Below, in pieces: positions 56,677 to 64,000 of a stretch of 64,000 nt of DNA. The notes beneath the pieces are model-generated. The model saw nothing but the letters and a program-made list of their open reading frames with translations, was not told the DNA's origin and did no database searches. The stretch comes from AP-15 sp963797115 (lineage in GTDB: Bacteria > Pseudomonadota > Alphaproteobacteria > ATCC43930 > CGMCC-115725). Both the position numbers and the translations under genes were made by a program. Where the stretch lies: assembly GCA_963797115.1 (NCBI GenBank), contig CAWCOH010000001.1, forward strand, positions 1,612,001 through 1,676,000, written 5' to 3'. The stretch's first letter is position 1. Each line of letters starts with the position of its first letter.

Positions 56677-57849
56677 ATGGTCCGACCGCTCGCGCCCTAT
56701 GCGTCGAAGCCGGAGGAGACCCGCGGGCGCCTCCATCCGGAGCCGGAGCATTCGATGCGGTCGCCGTTTCAGCGCGATCGTGACCGCATCATTCATTCGA
56801 CCGCCTTCCGCCGGCTGACCCATAAGACGCAGGTCTTCGTCTACCACGAGGGCGATCATTACCGCACTCGCCTCACGCACAGTCTCGAAGTGGCGCAGAT
56901 CGCGCGGACAATTAGCCGGGCGCTCGAACTCGACGAGGACCTCGCCGAAACCCTGGCCCTCGCTCATGACCTCGGACACACCCCGTTCGGCCATGCCGGC
57001 GAAGATGCTCTCAACACGGCGATGGCCGAGTTCGGCGGCTTTTCGCATAACGACCATACCCTGCGCATTTTGACCCGGCTCGAGCGTCGTTATGCCGAGT
57101 TCGACGGCCTCAACCTGACCTGGGAGTCGCTGGAGGGCACCGTCAAGCACAACGGCCCGCTGCGGGGGACGGGCATCGACCGACCGCTGCCGCCGACGAT
57201 CGTCGAATACGACCGTCGCCACCCGCTCGCCCTCGACCAGTTTCCCGGCGCCGAGGCGCAGGTTGCCGCACTCGCCGACGACATCGCCTACAACAACCAC
57301 GACATCGACGACGGGCTGCGCGCCGGGCTGTTCTCGATCGCCGATCTCGCTGACGTACCGCTGGTCGGCCCGGTATTTCATGGGGTCGCCGAACGGTATC
57401 CAGGGATCGAGGAGTTGCGGCTGATCCACGAGGCAATCCGGCGGCTGATCGACCGGATGGTCAGGGACCTGATTAGCGAGACGCAATCGCTCCTCGCCGC
57501 AAGCAAGGTCAAATCGGCCACGGAGGTCCGGGCGCTCGGCACGCCCGTTGTCGCCTTTTCCGCTGAGATGCGACACAACGATCGGGTGCTCAAGGCCTTC
57601 CTCTACGAACGGATGTACCGCCATTGCCGCGTCACGCAAATGAGCCAGAAAGCGCACCGCGTTGTACATGACCTATTTGCGCTCTATCTCGCCGAGCCGC
57701 AGTCTTTACCGAGCGAATGGGGCCGGCTCGCCGCCGCTCCCGACGATCCGCAAACTGCCCGCGTCGCCGCCGACTATCTCGCCGGGATGACCGACCGGTT
57801 TGCTCTCGAGGAGCACCGTCGGTTGTTCGGCAGCTGCTCTACAACATGA
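56677..57849 (+). CDS. dgt: dGTPase-like deoxynucleoside triphosphate hydrolase
   Basis: 390 aa HD-domain protein. The metal ligands are in RLTHSLEVAQ (His) and LALAHDLGHTPFGHAGE (HD), with HNDHTLRIL and DDIAYNNHDIDDGLR downstream. The N-terminus HSMRSPFQRDRDRIIHSTAF is typical of the dGTPase-like type 2 family. It controls dNTP pools. The stop overlaps argS by ATGA. The 290 bases before it hold no supported gene. Confidence 0.94.
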   Translation: MVRPLAPYASKPEETRGRLHPEPEHSMRSPFQRDRDRIIHSTAFRRLTHKTQVFVYHEGDHYRTRLTHSLEVAQIARTISRALELDEDLAETLALAHDLGHTPFGHAGEDALNTAMAEFGGFSHNDHTLRILTRLERRYAEFDGLNLTWESLEGTVKHNGPLRGTGIDRPLPPTIVEYDRRHPLALDQFPGAEAQVAALADDIAYNNHDIDDGLRAGLFSIADLADVPLVGPVFHGVAERYPGIEELRLIHEAIRRLIDRMVRDLISETQSLLAASKVKSATEVRALGTPVVAFSAEMRHNDRVLKAFLYERMYRHCRVTQMSQKAHRVVHDLFALYLAEPQSLPSEWGRLAAAPDDPQTARVAADYLAGMTDRFALEEHRRLFGSCSTT

Positions 57850-59645
57850 CCAACATCTTTAGCGACTTCCGTTGCCAGGTAGTGCTGCCTGCGCTTGAGG
57901 ACCTGATGGCGGACGGAAGCTTGCCGAGAGGGCTTGATCTAAGTCGGGTCACGGTGGAGCCGCCGCGTGATCCTGCCCATGGCGATCTCGCGACCAACGC
58001 CTCGATGGTGCTCGCCGGCAGCGTCAAGGAGCCCCCGATGTCGCTAGCTGAGCGTATCGTGGCCTCCCTCGAAAAACGGGAGCTCGCCTCGATGGTCGCC
58101 GCCAGGCTCGCGGGACGCGAGGCGCAACGGTTCACCGCCGCCGCAGCGAGACCGGGGTTCATTAACTTCACACTGGCCCCTGAAGTTTGGCATGCCCAGT
58201 TGCGCGCGATTCTGCGTGCCGGCACCGCCTTTGGCGATTCGCAGATCGGTGGCGGCGAACGCGTCAATGTCGAGTTCGTTTCCGCCAACCCCACCGGACC
58301 GATGCATGTCGCTCACGGCCGCGGCGCGGTGGTTGGCGATGCTCTCGCCGGACTGCTGTCCAAGGCTGGCTTCAGCGTGGCGCGCGAGTACTACATCAAC
58401 GACGCCGGCGCTCAGGTCGACATCCTGGCGCGGTCGACCCACCTGCGCTACCGCGAGGCGCTCGGTGAAGTGGTCGGCCCGATCCCGGAGGGGTTTTATC
58501 CGGGCGACTACCTGATCGAAACGGGGCGCGCGCTGGCCGACCGAGACGGACGGAAATGGCTCGATCGGCCCGTAGCGGAGTGGCTCCGGCCGGTCCGCGA
58601 ATTTGCCGTCGTGCAGATGATGGCGCTGATCCGAGCGGACCTCGCCCTGCTCGGCGTGAGCCATGACGTGTTCGTCTCGGAGCGCAAGCTGGTTGAGCAG
58701 GGTACCGTGGGCGAATGTCTGGCGGAGCTGGAGGAGCGGGGGCTCATTTATGTCGGCGTGTTGGAGGCGCCCAAAGGCAAGCTGCCCGACGATTGGGAGC
58801 CGCGGGAGCAAACATTGTTTCGCGCCACCCAATTCGGCGACGACGTAGACCGGCCGCTCAAGAAATCCGATGGCTCATGGACCTATTTCGCAGCCGACAT
58901 TGCCTACCACCGCGACAAGTACCGCCGCGGCTTCAAGACACTGATCGATGTCTGGGGCGCTGATCACGGAGGCTACGTCAAACGAATGCAGGCCGCGGTA
59001 CGGGGAGTGACCGACGGCGCCGCCTCCCTCGACGTCAAACTCTGCCAGTTGGTCCGCCTTTTCGATAAGGGCACGCTCGTGCGGATGTCGAAACGCGCCG
59101 GGACCTTCGTCACGTTGCGCGAAGTGATCGAGGAAGTCGGCAAGGACGTCTTTCGTTTTATTATGCTGACGCGGAAGAACGATCAGGCCTTGGATTTCGA
59201 CTTCGCCAAGGTCACCGAACAGTCAAAGGACAACCCGGTCTTTTATGTACAGTACGCTCATGCGCGTGCTGCCTCGGTGATGCGCCACGCGTACGAGCAG
59301 TTTCCAGGAGACGAGCTGTCCGATAGGGCATTGGCCGATGCGCCTCTCGAACGGCTCTCGGGCCCGGCGGAGCTCGCCTTGATTCGCGATATCGCAGGCT
59401 GGCCTCGGGTGGTGGAGAGTGCGGCCGAGGCGCACGAGCCGCATCGGATAGCGTTTTATCTCCAGGACGTTGCGGCGTCGTTTCATGCCCTGTGGAACAA
59501 GGGCAAGGACGAGGCCGAATTGCGCTTTATCATCGCCTCCGACCCGTCGCTGACCCGCGCGCGCCTTGCTCTGGTACGGGCGGTGGCCATCGTCATCGCC
59601 TCGGGTCTTGCCATCATCGGCGTTGAGCCGGTGGAGGAGATGTAG
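57846..59645 (+). CDS. argS: Arginyl-tRNA synthetase
   Basis: 599 aa class I synthetase. The HIGH-type motif is NPTGPMHVAHGRG and the KMSKS-type motif is VRMSKRAGTF. The N-terminal additional domain and the C-terminal DALR anticodon-binding domain (ALVRAVAIVIASGLAIIG) are complete. It charges tRNA-Arg. The start overlaps the dgt stop; the SPOR gene follows after two bases. Confidence 0.97.
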   Translation: MTNIFSDFRCQVVLPALEDLMADGSLPRGLDLSRVTVEPPRDPAHGDLATNASMVLAGSVKEPPMSLAERIVASLEKRELASMVAARLAGREAQRFTAAAARPGFINFTLAPEVWHAQLRAILRAGTAFGDSQIGGGERVNVEFVSANPTGPMHVAHGRGAVVGDALAGLLSKAGFSVAREYYINDAGAQVDILARSTHLRYREALGEVVGPIPEGFYPGDYLIETGRALADRDGRKWLDRPVAEWLRPVREFAVVQMMALIRADLALLGVSHDVFVSERKLVEQGTVGECLAELEERGLIYVGVLEAPKGKLPDDWEPREQTLFRATQFGDDVDRPLKKSDGSWTYFAADIAYHRDKYRRGFKTLIDVWGADHGGYVKRMQAAVRGVTDGAASLDVKLCQLVRLFDKGTLVRMSKRAGTFVTLREVIEEVGKDVFRFIMLTRKNDQALDFDFAKVTEQSKDNPVFYVQYAHARAASVMRHAYEQFPGDELSDRALADAPLERLSGPAELALIRDIAGWPRVVESAAEAHEPHRIAFYLQDVAASFHALWNKGKDEAELRFIIASDPSLTRARLALVRAVAIVIASGLAIIGVEPVEEM

Positions 59646-59647
59646 CC

Positions 59648-60444
59648 ATGACCTATCAACTCGGACCGATCGACCCCGATCGCCGGCCCGAGCTTTTTGC
59701 CGATCCCCGCGACGGGGAACCCGAGTCGCGCCCCCGCCGCTTGCTGGCGACGGCGCTGGCGTTGCTCGTGATGGGGTTGTTCGGCGGCGGCCTTTGGTTC
59801 GCCTACACACAGGGCGCGAGACACCCCGTCGGCGGTGCCGGCGGCGGCAACGTGCCGTTGATCCGCGCCGACGAGCGTCCGACGAAAGTGAGGCCGGAGC
59901 GTCCGGGCGGCATGGAGATCCCCGATCGAGACAAGCTGATCTACAATCCGATGCGCCCGGTGGTCGAGCATCTACTGCCGCCGCCCGAGAAGCCGATGCC
60001 CCGACCGGTGGCGCCGTCTAGCCCCGCACCGCGCGCCTTGCAACCTTCGGTTGCTGATGCGGCGCCCGCATCAAACACACCGGTAAGCCCGCCGGCGGCC
60101 CCACCTGCTGCCACCCATACGCAGCAGGCAGCGGCTGCGTCGCCCGGCGGGGCGCCTCAGGCACAGCCGGGGCCGCCCAAGACGGCACCTGCCACGGCGG
60201 GCGGCACCCGGCTGCAGCTCGGCTCGGTGCGCAGCGAAGAAGCTGCGCGTCAGGAATGGGATCGGATCAAGCGCAGGAACACCGATCTTCTGGGCGCCCT
60301 ATCGGCGCAGCCAATCCGTGCCGATCTCGGCGAGAGAGGAATTATTATCGAGTCCTAACCGGGCCCGTCGCGGATCGTGCAGAGGCGGAGCGGATCTGCG
60401 GCGAGCTGAGGCAACGCAGCGTCGGATGCATTATTGTCCACTGA
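59648..60444 (+). pseudogene. SPOR-domain cell-division protein, frameshifted in the SPOR domain
   Basis: A cytoplasmic N-terminus and one transmembrane helix (LLATALALLVMGLFGGGLWF, about 32-51) are followed by a long Pro/Ala-rich periplasmic linker and a C-terminal SPOR domain (TRLQLGSVRSEEAARQEWDR). The frame ends at GERGIIIES, and the remaining SPOR part (YYRVLTGPVADRAEAERICG to IIVH) is in another frame. One missing base near 60338-60341 explains it. Repaired, the length is about 265 aa. Such proteins bind denuded septal peptidoglycan. Position between argS and nagZ is conserved. Confidence 0.87.
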
Positions 60445-61495
60445 TCCAAGTGGCCCGGAGAAGGCACCCAGGGCCGCCATTTTCGGTTGCCCCGGCGAGC
60501 AGCTTAGCCCCGAAGAACACCGCTTTTTTCACGCCGCTGATCCGGTCGGCTTCATTCTTTTCCGCCGCAACTGCCGCGACCCCGAGCAGGTCCGCGATCT
60601 GATCGCCTCGTTGCGTAACGCAATCGGCCGCGATGACGCGCCGATCCTGATCGATCAGGAGGGCGGACGAGTGGCCCGGCTGGGCCCGCCGCATTGGCGC
60701 CGCTATCCGTCGGCCGGCTGCCTCGGGTCGTTGCCGGATCCCCGAGCCGAGGAAGCCGCCAGGCTCGGCGCACGGCTGATCGCCGAGGATCTCCGCCAGC
60801 TCGGCATCACGGTCGACTGCCTGCCGGTGCTCGATCTTCCGGTCCCCGGCGCAGATCAGGTGATCGGCGACCGAGCCTATGGCAACGAGCCGCGCCGCGT
60901 CATCAGCCTCGGCCGAGCCGTCTGCCAGGGGCTGCTCGAGGGCGGGGTGCTGCCGGTACTGAAGCATATTCCCGGCCATGGCCGCGCCCGGGTTGACAGC
61001 CACCACGCTTGTCCGGTGGTCGAGACCGATGCTGACGAACTGTCGCACACCGATTTTGCACCGTTTCGCGCGCTCGCAGGTATGCCCTGGGCGATGACTG
61101 CCCATATCGTCTACATGGCGATTGATCCGACAGCGCCGGCAACATTGTCAGAGCGCGTAATTTCACAAGCGATCCGCGGCGAGATCGGCTTCGATGGCGT
61201 CCTCGTCTCCGACGATCTGTCGATGCAGGCGCTCGGCGGCGAGGTCGCGGAGCGGGCGGCGCGCGCGCTCGCTGCCGGCTGTGATCTCGTGCTGCATTGC
61301 AACGGCGACCGCCGCGAGATGGAAGAGATCGTGACGGCGACCGGGCCGATTACCCCTGCTGCAGCAACACGCCTGGTGCGGGCCGAGGCAATTCGCCGCT
61401 CCTCCGGGCCGAGGCATTTCGACCGTTTCGAGGCAGAGAAGCGTTTTGAGAATTTGGTGACGGGTGCGGGAGTTTCGGGGCTCGCAGATCAGTGA
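60434..61495 (+). CDS. nagZ: Beta-N-acetylhexosaminidase
   Basis: 353 aa glycoside hydrolase family 3 enzyme. Signature segments are LIDQEGGRVARLGPPHW, VLKHIPGHGRARVDSHHACP (the catalytic His/Asp loop) and GVLVSDDLSMQALGG (nucleophile Asp). It recycles muropeptides in the cytosol. The start is read as TTG at 60434, overlapping the SPOR gene end. It overlaps the next gene by four bases. Confidence 0.94.
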   Translation: MSTDPSGPEKAPRAAIFGCPGEQLSPEEHRFFHAADPVGFILFRRNCRDPEQVRDLIASLRNAIGRDDAPILIDQEGGRVARLGPPHWRRYPSAGCLGSLPDPRAEEAARLGARLIAEDLRQLGITVDCLPVLDLPVPGADQVIGDRAYGNEPRRVISLGRAVCQGLLEGGVLPVLKHIPGHGRARVDSHHACPVVETDADELSHTDFAPFRALAGMPWAMTAHIVYMAIDPTAPATLSERVISQAIRGEIGFDGVLVSDDLSMQALGGEVAERAARALAAGCDLVLHCNGDRREMEEIVTATGPITPAAATRLVRAEAIRRSSGPRHFDRFEAEKRFENLVTGAGVSGLADQ

Positions 61496-62184
61496 ACTCG
61501 GCTGGTGGTCTGGCTGCGATGCTCTATCAGGCGAGCACCTGGGTGCTGCCGGTTGTCCTCGCGGTAACCTTTCACGAAGCCGCTCACGGGTTCGTCGCCT
61601 ATCACTTCGGTGACGATACGGCGTGGCGGGCGGGAAGGGTGACCTTCAATCCGCTCAAGCACATCGACCGGTTCGGCACAATCATCCTGCCGGCCTTGCT
61701 GATCCTGGTGCGCTCGCCTTTTTTGTTCGGCTACGCCAAGCCGGTGCCGGTCAATTTCCAGAGGCTCGATAGCCCGCGGCGCGACATGGTGTGGGTGGCA
61801 CTCGCCGGGCCGGCGACCAATGTGCTGCTCGCCATCGCCTCGTCGCTGCTGTTCCACGGGTTGGATCTGGTGCCGCCCAATCCGGGGCAGTGGCTGGCCT
61901 TGAACCTGATCCACTCGATCCAGATCAATGCGGTACTTTGCGTCTTCAACATGCTGCCGCTACCCCCCTTGGACGGCGGGAGAGTGGCAGTCGGGCTCCT
62001 GCCCGATAGGCTCGCTCTGCCCCTCGCGCGTCTCGAGCCCTTTGGCCTGCTGATCGTGATGCTTCTCTTCGTTGTCTCCTATGCTGCCCAGGGCGCGGGG
62101 TTCGACATTCTCGGGTGGCTAATCGGGGCGCCCACCGAGGCGCTGATCCGCTTCGTATTGACGATCACTGGGCAGGGCGAGTGA
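61492..62184 (+). CDS. Site-2 protease family (M50) membrane protein
   Basis: 230 aa with about five transmembrane segments. The zinc-binding HEAAHG lies in the first part and the second metal motif NMLPLPPLDGGR in the last third, with ALAGPATNVLLAI between. It is the compact type without a PDZ domain. The substrate is unknown. The GTG start overlaps nagZ, and its stop overlaps scpA, so the whole set is one operon. Confidence 0.92.
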   Translation: MNSAGGLAAMLYQASTWVLPVVLAVTFHEAAHGFVAYHFGDDTAWRAGRVTFNPLKHIDRFGTIILPALLILVRSPFLFGYAKPVPVNFQRLDSPRRDMVWVALAGPATNVLLAIASSLLFHGLDLVPPNPGQWLALNLIHSIQINAVLCVFNMLPLPPLDGGRVAVGLLPDRLALPLARLEPFGLLIVMLLFVVSYAAQGAGFDILGWLIGAPTEALIRFVLTITGQGE

Positions 62185-62948
62185 AGCCGGACGTTGCTGA
62201 CGGGCCTCAGCAGCTCGTGCTCGATCTCGACGGGTATGAGGGGCCGATCGATCTCTTGCTGGCGCTGGCGCGCGAGCAGAAGGTCGATCTCGGCAGGATC
62301 TCGATCCTGGCGCTCGCCGATCAATACCTCGCCTTCATTGCTCGCCAGCGTCAGCTGCGCTTGGAGATCGCCGCCGATTATCTCGTGATGGCGGCTTGGC
62401 TCGCCTACCTGAAATCGCGGCTGTTGCTGCCGCAGCCACCAGATGATGACGAGCCGAGCGCTGCCGCGCTCGCTGCCGTGCTGGAGCACCGGCTGAGATT
62501 GCTGGAGGCGATGCAAACCGCCGGCATCAGGCTGATGGCCCGCCCGCAGCTCGGCCACGAGGTGTTTTTGCGCGGTTCCCCCGAGGGGCTCGCGATCGTC
62601 CCGGTTCCGGTCTACGACCTCTCCCTTTACGAGCTGTTGCGGGCTTACGGACAGAGCCGCCGCCAGGCGCCGCGGCTGTCCATCGAGCCTTCCGCGTTCC
62701 AGTCGATGGACGACGCGTTAAAGCGCTTGGCGCCCTTTGTCGGCCACCTCGCGGATTGGCGCGAATTGACGAGCTTTCTGCCACCGGAGGTGCGCGGCGA
62801 GCTATTTCGCCGATCGGCCCTCGCCGCAACTTTCGCCGCCACACTCGAGCTGGTGCGCGACGGCCGCATCGAGCTGCGCCAGGACCGCGCCTTCGGACCG
62901 ATCTATCTGCGCAGCCCCTCGACGTTGGCCGGCGGGGCAGGGGAGTGA
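62181..62948 (+). CDS. scpA: Segregation and condensation protein A
   Basis: 255 aa kleisin of the SMC complex. The N-terminal SMC-binding part reads LVLDLDGYEGPIDLLLALA, REQKVDLGRISILALADQYL and YLVMAAWLAYLKSRLLLP. The C-terminal winged helix (FAATLELVRDGRIELRQDRA) binds the other end of SMC. The start is taken as GTG 62181 overlapping the protease stop; an ATG further up would lie inside that gene. Confidence 0.94.
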   Translation: MKPDVADGPQQLVLDLDGYEGPIDLLLALAREQKVDLGRISILALADQYLAFIARQRQLRLEIAADYLVMAAWLAYLKSRLLLPQPPDDDEPSAAALAAVLEHRLRLLEAMQTAGIRLMARPQLGHEVFLRGSPEGLAIVPVPVYDLSLYELLRAYGQSRRQAPRLSIEPSAFQSMDDALKRLAPFVGHLADWRELTSFLPPEVRGELFRRSALAATFAATLELVRDGRIELRQDRAFGPIYLRSPSTLAGGAGE

Positions 62949-63514
62949 GCGAACGAGCGCAGCGCTTGCGCCTCCTCGAGGCGTTGCTGTTCGCCGCGGC
63001 CGAGCCGCTCGACGATGCAGCCCTCGTCCGGTATCTCGATCCGGCCGTTGATGTGCGGGACCTACTTGCCGAGCTCGCTGAGAGCTACGCCGGGCGTGGC
63101 GTCAACCTCGTCCGCCTCGCCGGCGGCTGGGCGTTTCGCACTGCTCCCGATCTTGCTGCCAGACTGCGGATCGAGCGAAGGGTCACCCGAAAGCTGTCGC
63201 GTGCGGCGGTCGAGACGCTCGCCGTCATCGCCTACCACCAGCCGGTGACCCGCGCCGAGATCGAAGAAATCCGCGGGGTGGCGCTCGGCAAAGGCACGAT
63301 CGACACCTTGATGCAAGCCGGGTGGGTCCGCCCCAAGGGGCGGCGCGCCAGCCCCGGCCGCCCGCTCCTCTGGGCGACCACCCCGGCCTTCCTCGCGCAT
63401 TTCGGCTTGGACACCCTGGCCGAGCTGCCGGGTGTCGACGAGCTGAGCGCCGCCGGCCTCCTCGACCTTGGCTCGGCGGCGGATGGCGCGGAGCCGCCGG
63501 ACGCGAGCGCGTAG
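62945..63514 (+). CDS. scpB: Segregation and condensation protein B
   Basis: 189 aa, two winged-helix domains. Family segments are RLLEALLFAAAEPLDDAALV, VNLVRLAGGWAFRTAPDLA, AVETLAVIAYHQPVTRAEIE and DTLMQAGWVRPKGRRASPGR. It dimerises and binds ScpA in the SMC complex for chromosome segregation. A GTG start overlaps scpA. In many relatives tatA follows; here a palindromic repeat does. Confidence 0.94.
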   Translation: MSERAQRLRLLEALLFAAAEPLDDAALVRYLDPAVDVRDLLAELAESYAGRGVNLVRLAGGWAFRTAPDLAARLRIERRVTRKLSRAAVETLAVIAYHQPVTRAEIEEIRGVALGKGTIDTLMQAGWVRPKGRRASPGRPLLWATTPAFLAHFGLDTLAELPGVDELSAAGLLDLGSAADGAEPPDASA

Positions 63515-63540
63515 AGCAGAAACCTCAGCGAGTTGCCGTA

Positions 63541-63639
63541 CCTCTCTCGTCATTCCCGCGAAAGCTGGAATTTAGGAATTTCAGCCGGTTGCCCCTGGGT
63601 CCCCGCTTTCGCGGGAATGACGGACAAGAAAGTGAGAGG
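63541..63639. repeat. Palindromic repeat, copy 3 (paired REP)
   Basis: Two facing hairpins share the CATTCCCGCGAAAGC/GCTTTCGCGGGAATG core with the elements at 53079 and 54842, with short outer arms (CCTCTCT and GTGAGAGG) in place of the long terminal repeats. It lies directly after scpB and may also end its transcript. Confidence 0.65.
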
Positions 63640-63919
63640 GCTGGATTTCGGAATTCGATTACAGCCGCTTTCCGCGGGGTGACGATAAACGAATGATGGT
63701 GCTGGCGCCGGAAAGTCCCGTGAAGCCAGAAATCATCTTGGAAGCAATCTTGCGCAGCTTCGTTGCCGTTGGACCGCGTTCTCTCATCGGCTAGGCTCGG
63801 CAGATCGCGCCCTGCAGGAGGCCGGGACGTCGGACGTGTCGGTGCCGCGCGGCGGGATGGAACAATGACGGGTGCTCGGCTTGCCGGCACTCTGAGAGGC
63901 GCCCGAAGGCTCGCAACCT
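63640..63919 (+). other. Stretch with no supported gene
   Basis: Several short frames exist but none has family features. An apparent minus-strand protein covering 63525-63890 is partly a translation of the repeat itself. Confidence 0.4.
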
Positions 63920-64000
63920 GTGCCCAACCACCATTCGGTCGACGCGGCGATCGCCTGGGTCGACGCGGCCGTGCGTTCTCTCGATGCCGAAGACGCCCCG
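63920..64000 (+). CDS. Unidentified gene, 5' end only (runs off right edge)
   Basis: A frame opens at GTG 63920 and stays open to the window end (27 codons, MPNHHSVDAAIAWVDAAVRS...). The amphipathic, Ala/Asp-rich start looks coding, but the fragment is too short to name and the start codon is uncertain. Confidence 0.3.
   Translation, partial: MPNHHSVDAAIAWVDAAVRSLDAEDAP

Noticed and set aside
56385..56783. A 132-codon frame overlapping the start of dgt
   Set aside because: Gly/Arg/Ala/Ser-rich with no recognisable pattern, and it runs into the well supported dgt gene in another frame.
63525..63890. A minus-strand 121-codon frame with SFPRKRGPRGNR and FRGNDE
   Set aside because: Again a translation of the repeat, with a non-coding extension.

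Overview
The window is GC-rich chromosomal DNA from an alphaproteobacterium, most likely of Rhodospirillales type. This rests on gene order: tRNA-Asp followed by a complete nuoA-N operon running into birA-coaX-rnj, then gyrA-coaD, rpoH next to rluD, and argS-SPOR-nagZ-M50 protease-scpA-scpB. No taxon could be confirmed without a search.

Layout. 1-2101 is the right end of an integrated element: a partial unknown gene running off the left edge, a broken tyrosine integrase, and a truncated 3' end of tRNA-Val that looks like the attachment site. 2188-16545 holds tRNA-Asp and all 14 complex I genes; nuoG carries two single-base frameshifts. 16542-23266 is a housekeeping block (birA, coaX, rnj, gyrA, coaD). 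23361-30200 mixes a zinc regulator, decayed transporter genes, a methionine-synthase-like enzyme, an OmpA lipoprotein, ssb, a trypsin-like protease split by an amber codon and a frameshifted GIY-YIG gene. 30339-40734 has rpoH, rluD, an ornithine/lysine decarboxylase-like gene with a structured leader, secreted proteins, a hydrolase, a YbdK-like ligase, a PAS-like protein, a crotonase and a TauD-like dioxygenase.

40735-50808 is the most unusual region. Two large paralogous signalling proteins (SAM domain, class III nucleotidyl cyclase, AAA ATPase, TPR tail) flank a small foreign-looking module (a 5' small gene and a P-loop protein), a decayed SDR, and on the opposite strand a 52-residue peptide with a double-glycine-type leader and a Cys/His core. 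Sequence remnants show that a cyclase-SDR unit was once present in more copies.

50813-56388 is an aromatic-oxidation cluster (flavin monooxygenase, Rieske dioxygenase beta subunit, two Rieske alpha subunits, one broken) behind a near-consensus sigma-70 promoter and an operator-like palindrome, with two copies of a palindromic element with terminal inverted repeats. 56677-63514 returns to housekeeping genes (dgt, argS, SPOR protein, nagZ, M50 protease, scpA, scpB). The right end holds a third repeat copy and the start of an unidentified gene.

An unusually large number of single-base frameshifts and nonsense codons affects both accessory and core genes. Either the assembly carries indel errors or many genes are decaying; the sequence alone cannot separate these.
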